20,502 nt of DNA. It comes from Merdivivens faecigallinarum. GTDB lineage: Bacteria; Bacteroidota; Bacteroidia; Bacteroidales; UBA932. The notes beneath the pieces are model-generated. The model did no database searches. It was not told where the DNA came from and worked only from the letters and a program-made list of their open reading frames with translations. Position 1 is the stretch's first letter. Each line of letters opens with the position of its first letter. This document shows, in pieces, positions 13,628 through 19,233 of this stretch. Location: assembly GCA_017695055.1 (NCBI GenBank), contig JADILY010000001.1, forward strand, positions 1-20,502. The letters are read 5' to 3'. Made by a program: the position numbers and the translations under genes.

Positions 13628-15792
13628 GAAGATTTCCGTCCGGATTTCTTTCCTCGGGATTTTCTTTCTCCGGATTTCCGGCCTTCTGATTTCCGCCCTT
13701 CTGATTTCCGCCCTTCTGATTTCCGTCCTTCGGGCTGACGTCCGGAAACTCCGTCGGCCTTGGCGTTATGCTCTTCGAGCTGTATCAGCTCGAAATCGAG
13801 AAGCCTCTGTTCGAGATTGGCACGGGTGACCTTGATTCTCACCCTGTCCCCGAGCACGAAGACACGGCGGGAACGTTTTCCTATTATACGGTAATTTTTC
13901 TCATCGAATTCATAATAGTCTCCGGCTATGTCCCTGAGGGCCACCATGCCCTCGATTTTCGTCGGGTCGATTTCCACATACATGCCCCAATCGGTAAGCC
14001 CGGAAATCATCCCGTCATACTCATATCCGACCTTGTCCTGCATGAATTCCACCAGTTTGTATTTTATGCTGGTGCGTTCCGCATCCGCAGCCACTTGCTC
14101 GCGCTGGGAACAGTATTCGCAAAGCTCCTCGTAATGTTTTTTGCTCTGGGAACGTCCGCCTTCGAGATATTTTGCAAGAAGACGGTGTACCATCATGTCC
14201 GGATACCTTCTGATAGGAGAGGTGAAATGCGTATAATATTTGAAAGCGAGCCCGTAATGGCCGCAGTTGTCCGTAGTATAATGCGCCCGGGCCATGCATC
14301 TCAACGCCAGCATCTCAATGACATCCGACTCCGGTTTTCCTTCCGCCTCCTTGAACAGGCTGTTCAGCGAGCCCGCTATATCCCGCCCATTGTCGGTCGG
14401 GCCGAGCTTATATCCGAAATTGCTTACGAATGACCTGAGTGAATCGAGTTTGTCAGCATTCGGCTCCTCATGCACACGGTACACGAAAGTCTTCTTCAGT
14501 TTTGCGACCACGGTGGCCACAGTCCTGTTTGCCAGCAGCATGAATTCCTCTATCAGCCAGTTGGCCTCCTTGGACACTTTCTGACGGACATCGACAGGAC
14601 GGCCTTTCTCGTCGACGATTACCTTCATTTCGGGCCGGTCGAAACTGATTGCGCCGTCCGCAAAACGGGCCTCCCTCAGTTTCATCGCTATTGAGAAAGA
14701 AGCGGTTATGGACTCTTTCAATGCCGGATACAGAGGGTCGTCCGGACGGGGGTCGAATTCGGTATAAGTTTCAGGTACGACACCTTCGATGATTCTCTGT
14801 GCCGCATCGTAATCGAAACGGAAATCGGAGCGGATTACGGTACGGCCCATCCAGCGGTCCGTCACCGCACCCTTTTCGTTCATCACGAAAACGACCGAAA
14901 AACAGAGTTTGTCTTCACCCGGACGGAGGGAGCACAGCTTGTTGGAAAGTATTTCCGGCAGCATCGGGACGGTCCTGTCCACAAGATATACCGAAGTACC
15001 GCGGCTCAAGGCCTCCTTATCCACCGTAGAACCCGGACGGACATAATGCGTGACATCGGCTATATGTACCCCTATTTCCCAAAGGCCGTCGCCAGTCCTG
15101 CGCACCGAAAGGGCGTCATCGAAGTCCTTGGCATCGAACGGGTCTATGGTGAAGGTAAGCACATCGCGGAAATCCCTTCTCTTCGAAAATTCCGCCTCGT
15201 TCAAGTCGTCGCCTATGGCATCGGCGGCAGCCTCCACCTGGGCACTGAAACGGTAAGGCAATTCATATTCCGCCAGAATGGCATGCATTTCGGTATCGTT
15301 CTCGCCTGGGAGCCCGAGCACATCCACTATTTCACCGACCGGCTCCGGATCCCTCCTGTCCCAACGCACGATGCGGACTGCGACCTTGGCCCCAGAAGAA
15401 GCCCCGGTACGGAGCACCTCAGTATAAGGCACCGATATGTCATACGGCATTACACGGCTCTCCATGAGCACCCATGCCTTTTCGCCCACGACCTGGAGAA
15501 TGCCGACGAAAGGTTTTCTGGAACGCTCCACTATGGCGATGACCTCGCCCTCACGATGAAGGGAAGAACGCCGCCCTTTCCGGGCATTTTCCTTTCTGCC
15601 TTTCTTTTTGCGGACAACGACCCTGACAAGGTCCCCGTTCAATGCGCCGCGCATTTTCGATGGTTTCACGAAAATGTCTTCTTCCTCGCCTTCTACTATG
15701 ACAAAACCGCTGCCTTCGCGTGTCATCTGAATTTTCCCGACAAACTCCTGCACCGGAGACCTATCGTTCCTGTCCGATTTTTTCTTAACCAT
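13624..15792 (-). CDS. rnr: Ribonuclease R (3'-5' exoribonuclease)
   Basis: This 722-aa protein is counted from the ATG at 15792. Longer frames from 15804 (ATG) or 15834 (GTG) overlap or closely abut the predicted promoter box. Domain order is standard: cold-shock/OB domains (about 12-165), the RNB catalytic domain with the magnesium-binding Asp cluster TIDPFDAKDFDDALS (about 215-229), HYTTDNCGHYGLAFKYYTHF followed by TSPIRRYPD in the RNB C-terminal part, and an S1 domain (YDGMISGLTDWGMYVEIDP). RNase R degrades structured mRNA and rRNA processively. The last 40 residues are a lysine/arginine/serine tail of tandem SEGRK pentapeptides (see the repeat entry). Basic tails in this family assist binding of double-stranded RNA. 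The gene is divergent from gpmI. Confidence 0.96.
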   Translation of the reverse strand: MVKKKSDRNDRSPVQEFVGKIQMTREGSGFVIVEGEEEDIFVKPSKMRGALNGDLVRVVVRKKKGRKENARKGRRSSLHREGEVIAIVERSRKPFVGILQVVGEKAWVLMESRVMPYDISVPYTEVLRTGASSGAKVAVRIVRWDRRDPEPVGEIVDVLGLPGENDTEMHAILAEYELPYRFSAQVEAAADAIGDDLNEAEFSKRRDFRDVLTFTIDPFDAKDFDDALSVRRTGDGLWEIGVHIADVTHYVRPGSTVDKEALSRGTSVYLVDRTVPMLPEILSNKLCSLRPGEDKLCFSVVFVMNEKGAVTDRWMGRTVIRSDFRFDYDAAQRIIEGVVPETYTEFDPRPDDPLYPALKESITASFSIAMKLREARFADGAISFDRPEMKVIVDEKGRPVDVRQKVSKEANWLIEEFMLLANRTVATVVAKLKKTFVYRVHEEPNADKLDSLRSFVSNFGYKLGPTDNGRDIAGSLNSLFKEAEGKPESDVIEMLALRCMARAHYTTDNCGHYGLAFKYYTHFTSPIRRYPDMMVHRLLAKYLEGGRSQSKKHYEELCEYCSQREQVAADAERTSIKYKLVEFMQDKVGYEYDGMISGLTDWGMYVEIDPTKIEGMVALRDIAGDYYEFDEKNYRIIGKRSRRVFVLGDRVRIKVTRANLEQRLLDFELIQLEEHNAKADGVSGRQPEGRKSEGRKSEGRKSEGRKSGERKSRGKKSGRKSS
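13667..13735 (-). repeat. 15-bp in-frame tandem repeats encoding the RNase R basic tail
   Basis: Three near-identical 15-bp units (CCTTCTGATTTCCGC and one-base variants) lie at 13682-13696, 13697-13711 and 13712-13726, with degraded copies on both sides. On the coding strand each encodes the pentapeptide SEGRK (frame-rotated EGRKS). Because the unit is a multiple of three, slippage would change tail length without frameshifting. Confidence 0.92.
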
Positions 15793-15812
15793 ATAGTTCT
15801 GCATTATTTTTG

Positions 15813-15820
15813 CAAAATTA
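15813..15820 (-). promoter_or_regulatory. Putative -7 box for rnr (TAATTTTG)
   Basis: Plus-strand CAAAATTA reads TAATTTTG on the minus strand, an exact TAnnTTTG match, 20 bp before the ATG at 15792. It makes the GTG at 15834 an unlikely start. Confidence 0.5.
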
Positions 15821-15841
15821 CCATTTTTGGCCACAAATACG

Positions 15842-15849
15842 TAAATTTG
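15842..15849 (+). promoter_or_regulatory. Putative -7 box for gpmI (TAAATTTG)
   Basis: TAAATTTG is an exact TAnnTTTG match, 24 bp before the gpmI ATG at 15874, with an AT-rich leader. It faces away from the rnr box at 15813-15820. Confidence 0.55.
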
Positions 15850-15873
15850 TGCCGATTTTCAAAATAAATATAT

Positions 15874-17391
15874 ATGGAAAAGAAAGTGCTATTGATGATT
15901 CTCGATGGATGGGGAGAAGGGAAAAAAGACAAATCCAATGCAATTTATACCGCGGGAACGCCTTATATAGACAGTCTCAGGGAAAAATATCCGGTTTCGC
16001 ACCTTATGGCGTGCGGGGAATATGTAGGTCTGCCTGACGGGCAGATGGGCAATTCGGAAGTGGGACACCTCAACTTAGGTGCCGGAAGGGTTGTTTACCA
16101 GGACCTTGTAAAAATAAACATGGCGTGCAGGGAACATTCTTTCTTGAACAATCCAGAAATCAAAGCCGTTTACGATTACGTTGCACAAAAAGGCTGCAAA
16201 CTGCATTTCATGGGACTCGCATCTATGGGAGGAGTACACAGCTCGCTGTCGCACCTTTATGAATTCCTCTCCGTAGCCGCATCATACGGGTTGAAAGACG
16301 TATACGTACACTGTTTCATGGACGGGCGCGACTGCGACCCGAGAAGCGGAAAAGGGTTCATAGAAGAACTCGAAGACAAGATGCGCGGGACAACGGGAAA
16401 AATCGCCACAGTCTGCGGCCGGTACTACGCCATGGACCGCGACAAGAGATGGGACCGTATAAAACTCGCCTACGACCTGATGACGGAGGGCAAGGGAGAA
16501 GCGTTCCGTTCCGCCGCCGAAGGTATACAGGCATCGTATGACAACGGCGTGACCGATGAGTTCATAAAGCCGATAGTCATTGTGGATGAAAACGGGAAAC
16601 CAGCGGCCACGATAGAGGAAGGCGATGCAGTAGTGTTCTTCAATTTCCGCAACGACCGTGCGCGCGAAATAACCCAGGTACTCACACAGGAAGACATGCC
16701 GGAATACGGGATGAAAACCATTCCGCTTTACTATTGCTGCCTCACCCCTTACGATGACAAGTTCAAGGGACTGCATATCCTGTTCGACAAGGAAAACGTG
16801 CAGAAGACCTTGGGCGAGGTCGTTTCAAAGGCAGGCCGCAGACAGTTGCGCATAGCGGAAACGGAAAAATACGCCCATGTGACATTTTTCTTCTCTGGAG
16901 GACGGGAAGAAAAATTCCCGGGAGAGGAACGGATACTTATACCGTCCCCTAAAGTCGCCACATACGACCTCAAACCTGAAATGAGCGCACCGGAGGTTAC
17001 CGAAGCGCTTGTAAAGGAACTCGACACAGGAAGGCAGGATCTGATTGTGCTCAATTTCGCCAACGGAGACATGGTAGGCCATACGGGAGTTTACGATGCG
17101 ATATGCAAGGCCGTGCGTACAGTCGATTCATGCGTTGAAAAAGTCGTAAACGCGGCGGTCAGGAACGGTTACACGGTCCTTCTTACGGCCGACCACGGAA
17201 ATGCCGACCATGCGGTAAACGATGACGGCACGCCGAATACGGCGCATTCGCTCAATCCAGTACCTTTCATCGTAATTGACAAGGACATCAAGGCGGTACG
17301 CGACGGCAAGCTGGCCGATGTCGCTCCAACGATACTGAAATTGATGGGCATACCTCAACCTGCGGAAATGACAGGCGAGAGTCTGGTGTGA
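15874..17391 (+). CDS. gpmI: 2,3-bisphosphoglycerate-independent phosphoglycerate mutase
   Basis: This 505-aa glycolytic enzyme interconverts 3- and 2-phosphoglycerate through a phosphoserine intermediate and uses two metal ions (usually manganese). MILDGWG (Asp11, metal ligand) opens the protein. GLPDGQMGNSEVGHLNLGAG carries the phosphorylated Ser61. The inserted phosphotransferase domain includes HCFMDGRDCDPRSG and CGRYYAMDRDKRWDR. The alkaline-phosphatase-like core resumes with NFRNDRAREITQ and ends with LTADHGNADHAVNDDGTPNT. The DHGNAD and HSLNPVPF metal-binding blocks are intact and the length is typical. Asp11 and Ser61 are counted from the ATG at 15874. Its last codons (Leu-Val-stop) coincide with the first unit of a 12-bp tandem array running downstream. 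Confidence 0.98.
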   Translation: MEKKVLLMILDGWGEGKKDKSNAIYTAGTPYIDSLREKYPVSHLMACGEYVGLPDGQMGNSEVGHLNLGAGRVVYQDLVKINMACREHSFLNNPEIKAVYDYVAQKGCKLHFMGLASMGGVHSSLSHLYEFLSVAASYGLKDVYVHCFMDGRDCDPRSGKGFIEELEDKMRGTTGKIATVCGRYYAMDRDKRWDRIKLAYDLMTEGKGEAFRSAAEGIQASYDNGVTDEFIKPIVIVDENGKPAATIEEGDAVVFFNFRNDRAREITQVLTQEDMPEYGMKTIPLYYCCLTPYDDKFKGLHILFDKENVQKTLGEVVSKAGRRQLRIAETEKYAHVTFFFSGGREEKFPGEERILIPSPKVATYDLKPEMSAPEVTEALVKELDTGRQDLIVLNFANGDMVGHTGVYDAICKAVRTVDSCVEKVVNAAVRNGYTVLLTADHGNADHAVNDDGTPNTAHSLNPVPFIVIDKDIKAVRDGKLADVAPTILKLMGIPQPAEMTGESLV

Positions 17392-17518
17392 AACCTTAGT
17401 GTAAAAGTTTGGTGTGAAGCTTGGTGTGAAACCTTGGTGTGAAGCCTGATGTGACGGCTTGATATGAAGCCTGATGTGACACCTAATGTAAAGTCTGGTG
17501 TAAAGCCTGGTGTAATCG
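17383..17518 (+). repeat. Degenerate 12-bp tandem array downstream of gpmI
   Basis: About eleven imperfect units of consensus CTGGTGTGAAGC (12-14 bp each) run head to tail, beginning in the last gpmI codons (CTG GTG TGA). Variants include CTGATGTGACGGC, CTAATGTAAAGT and CTGGTGTAAAGC. Isolated decayed units recur further right (for example at about 17614-17626 and 17697-17712). Each unit contains a TGA or TAA in one frame, so the array is non-coding. Its origin could be slippage duplication of the gpmI end. Confidence 0.85.
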
Positions 17519-17727
17519 CGAGAGTTTAGTATAAAACTTATCCTTGCTCTTTGCGAGCGGTATTGCTGGAAGGACAGTAGTCTCTATCGCGGGAACGATG
17601 GTTTCTATGGGAAAACCTGATGCGACGGTTCCCCGGCAGGAACCGGAAAATCGGCTGCCTTTATAGCGCCTATCAGAGTACAGCCCTGACAATTTGCATG
17701 AAAGCCTGAAAGTCCGATGGCCTCTAC

Positions 17728-17770
17728 GGGAAAGTGAACCATATTTGCCGCGAATCCCGGGCACTTTCCC
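17728..17770 (+). repeat. REP-like hairpin A
   Basis: The outer arms are GGGAAAGTG and CACTTTCCC (9 bp, perfect). They enclose an unpaired AACCA on the 5' side and an apical part containing CGAATCC. This is the most diverged of the three left-hand copies, with ATATTTGC replacing AATCCCC. Confidence 0.85.
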
Positions 17771-17834
17771 CTATGGTCCACACACTACAAGGCACTACAG
17801 GTGCCCTACACAGGGGAACTACCGGAAAACCGCA

Positions 17835-17876
17835 GGGAAAGTGAACCAAATCCCCGCGAATCCCGGGCACTTTCCC
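17835..17876 (+). repeat. REP-like hairpin B
   Basis: It has the same 9-bp outer arms as hairpin A. An inner CCCG/CGGG stem closes a CGAATCC apex, and the 5'-side AACCA bulge makes the palindrome directional. It is identical over its 42 nt to hairpin C. Confidence 0.88.
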
Positions 17877-17941
17877 CCTATGGTCCACACACTACAAGGC
17901 ACTACAAGTGGCCTACAAAGGGGAACTACCGAAAAACCGCA

Positions 17942-17983
17942 GGGAAAGTGAACCAAATCCCCGCGAATCCCGGGCACTTTCCC
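17942..17983 (+). repeat. REP-like hairpin C
   Basis: It is identical to hairpin B over 42 nt and lies 107 bp to its right. It ends 73 bp short of the 3' end of the transposase gene (stop at 18056). Confidence 0.88.
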
Positions 17984-18055
17984 CCGGCTACATTCCAGTA
18001 CAAAGGCTACACTTCCCACCCCCAACCCCGCCCCCCCCCAAAAAAAAGTAAAAGG

Positions 18056-18994
18056 TTACGGAATACGCAAACAGCGATCCAGTTGCTTGAAAGATATCCT
18101 GAATTGGAATATCTGCAAAAGCTGTTTGCGAATCACCTCCACTTCTTTGGTCGTCAGCTGGGCATACCCGGATTTTCCCACACGTGGAATATAGGTCTTG
18201 TCGATAGCATCACAAAGCTCAATGTCCGTAATGCGTTTTTCCTTGAGCCAATGGTGATTCTGCTTCAGAATAGAAGCCACCTCATCATCCGATAAAAACG
18301 GCTCGATAGTCCTTATCGTCACCGGCTCCATCGCCACATTATCATCACGCTGCTCCTCTTCCCACTTCCCGTAATCATTACGGCTGAGTCCATACATAAA
18401 GGACCTGTAAGAACCGAAATACCCTTCCACCATGACATTGTCCACGACATCATCCATCCTTATCATACCCGAATCTGAAGACACACTGACATCACCCGGA
18501 AGAATATTTTTTTCCCTTATAATATCAGACCTTGACCGGACCTTTCCTACTGCATCCCCACCACCTGTGGAAAAACTGTCCAATGTATTCTTAAAATACT
18601 GACCGATTGAAGAAAACGGGTAAGCATACGGATTGGCACATACTTCATGATGCAACGGATTCCGCACGACATAACTGATTGCCGTGGTCACATGACGCCT
18701 GCCTTCCAAGCTGTCACAGAAAAACGATTCCTCGCCAAGCGAGCCCCTGCGACAATACCTGTAATTGAACATCTGCACATACGAGCTACGTATGCGCTTG
18801 ACCAAATCCGAAGGGCTAAAACATTCGCATATAATATGGACATGAGTAGACATGATACTGTAAGCAAGCAGGTTGCTTTGGGTCTTAAGCATTGCCTGCG
18901 CTATGCAGTTGAACATCATGCAATAATCTTTGTAACTCCGGCAAAACACCTCCAGATGAGAGGTGTAACAGATATGGTACAATCTCCTTTTCAT
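18056..18994 (-). CDS. REP-associated tyrosine transposase (RAYT), Y1/HUH family
   Basis: This 312-aa protein is counted from the ATG at 18994 (a GTG at 19006 is the longer alternative). Residues 1-140 form the Y1 transposase domain. The metal-binding HUH motif is HVH at 51-53, within NLLAYSIMSTHVHIICE. The candidate catalytic tyrosine is Tyr108 in ISYVVRNPLHHEV, followed by NPYAYPFSSIG, the usual RAYT block after the nucleophile. Residues 140-312 form a C-terminal extension ending in an HTH-like segment (LTTKEVEVIRKQL, then RISFKQLDRCLRI), which is absent from compact IS200 TnpA proteins. RAYTs nick and rejoin single-stranded REP hairpins and are usually single-copy domesticated genes. Here hairpin arrays lie on both sides. 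The gene is more AT-rich and richer in cysteine codons than its neighbours, consistent with lateral origin. Confidence 0.85.
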   Translation of the reverse strand: MKRRLYHICYTSHLEVFCRSYKDYCMMFNCIAQAMLKTQSNLLAYSIMSTHVHIICECFSPSDLVKRIRSSYVQMFNYRYCRRGSLGEESFFCDSLEGRRHVTTAISYVVRNPLHHEVCANPYAYPFSSIGQYFKNTLDSFSTGGGDAVGKVRSRSDIIREKNILPGDVSVSSDSGMIRMDDVVDNVMVEGYFGSYRSFMYGLSRNDYGKWEEEQRDDNVAMEPVTIRTIEPFLSDDEVASILKQNHHWLKEKRITDIELCDAIDKTYIPRVGKSGYAQLTTKEVEVIRKQLLQIFQFRISFKQLDRCLRIP

Positions 18995-19003
18995 AATCTC
19001 CCG

Positions 19004-19036
19004 CACATTACCATCACATTACCATCACATTACCAT
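19004..19036 (-). repeat. 11-bp direct repeats in the transposase leader
   Basis: Three perfect copies of CACATTACCAT lie head to tail, followed by a variant (CCATTGACCAT, 19037-19047). They lie between the predicted promoter and the ATG at 18994, so they would be in the 5' leader of the transcript. Confidence 0.9.
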
Positions 19037-19077
19037 CCATTGACCATTAAAATTCATTAAAATCAATGAATCACCGG

Positions 19078-19085
19078 CAAATGTA
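19078..19085 (-). promoter_or_regulatory. Putative -7 box for the RAYT gene (TACATTTG)
   Basis: Plus-strand CAAATGTA reads TACATTTG on the minus strand, an exact TAnnTTTG match. It lies 83 bp upstream of the ATG at 18994. A possible -33 TTTG (CAAA at 19111-19114) is spaced a little too far, at 25 bp. Confidence 0.4.
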
Positions 19086-19106
19086 CCATATTGTTTTAAA
19101 ACGTCA

Positions 19107-19141
19107 TTCCCAAAAAGGCGAAATGTTGCGCTTATTGGGAA
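19107..19141. repeat. Imperfect inverted repeat upstream of the RAYT gene
   Basis: The arms TTCCCAA (19107-19113) and TTGGGAA (19135-19141) pair over 7 bp, with an inner GCG/CGC match (118-120 with 129-131 of the 19,000s). It has no T-run on either side and does not share the GGGAAAGTG arms. It may be a decayed hairpin or a weak GH92 3'-end structure. Confidence 0.45.
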
Positions 19142-19152
19142 AAATTGGATAA

Positions 19153-19196
19153 AATTGGGGAAAGTGCCACGGATTCGTGGTTCACTTTCCCCAATT
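19153..19196 (-). repeat. REP-like hairpin D, inverted relative to A-C
   Basis: The outer arms AATTGGGGAAAGTG and CACTTTCCCCAATT pair perfectly over 14 bp. An inner CCACG/CGTGG stem with a GATT loop stacks on top, leaving only a TT bulge. The reverse complement carries the same GGGGAAAGTG-AACCA start and CGAATCC apex as hairpins A-C, so it is the same family in the opposite orientation. It also lies 38 bp past the GH92 stop and could end that transcript. Confidence 0.9.
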
Positions 19197-19233
19197 AACC
19201 AGATTGATTGGAACAAAACGCTACGCAATACTA

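Larger units (their letters stand above)
17728..17983 (+). repeat. 107-bp-period tandem array of REP-like hairpins (three hairpins, two linkers)
   Basis: Hairpin starts are at 17728, 17835 and 17942, exactly 107 bp apart. Each hairpin is 42-43 nt, and the two linkers (64 and 65 nt) differ at only about five positions (both contain GGTCCACACACTACAAGGCA). 107 is not a multiple of three. The layout, imperfect palindromes with conserved spacers beside a Y1 transposase gene, resembles the BIME/REP arrays served by RAYT proteins in enterobacteria and pseudomonads. Confidence 0.9.
17392..18055. other. 664-bp gene-free, repeat-rich intergenic region
   Basis: Between gpmI and the transposase gene I see no credible gene. 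The left part is the 12-bp array. The stretch 17519-17727 has no clear feature beyond a few decayed 12-bp units. The stretch 17728-17983 is the 107-bp hairpin repeat array. The stretch 18012-18047 is C-rich, ending in C9 followed by A8. Frames that stay open here shift register from one repeat unit to the next and so are not conserved protein. Confidence 0.8.
17728..19196. mobile_element. Candidate RAYT/REP island (hairpin-bracketed transposase gene)
   Basis: The single RAYT gene lies between three direct hairpins on its 3' side and one inverted hairpin on its 5' side. No target-site duplication or IS-type terminal inverted repeat was recognised, so the exact ends are the hairpin limits and are provisional. 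Confidence 0.5.

Noticed and set aside
17728..17983. CRISPR array
   Set aside because: The palindromic units are regularly spaced, but the spacers are nearly identical to each other, there are only three units, and no cas gene is present.
18031..18047. C9-A8 tract as a phase-variation switch
   Set aside because: It lies 3' of the transposase stop and is not in the coding sequence or promoter of any gene, so length change would not switch an open frame.
17694..18295. Two overlapping plus-strand open frames (17694-17951 and 17801-18295) with repeated peptide segments
   Set aside because: They run across the 107-bp repeat array. Because 107 is not a multiple of three, the same DNA is read in a different frame in each unit. 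The second frame then continues antisense through the transposase gene. The similarity is DNA-level repetition, not protein.
18056..18994. Ordinary IS200/IS605 insertion sequence
   Set aside because: The protein is about twice the length of IS200 TnpA and has an extra C-terminal domain. There is no TnpB, and the flanking hairpins form a tandem array instead of single left and right ends. A RAYT assignment fits better, although IS-type ancestry is likely.
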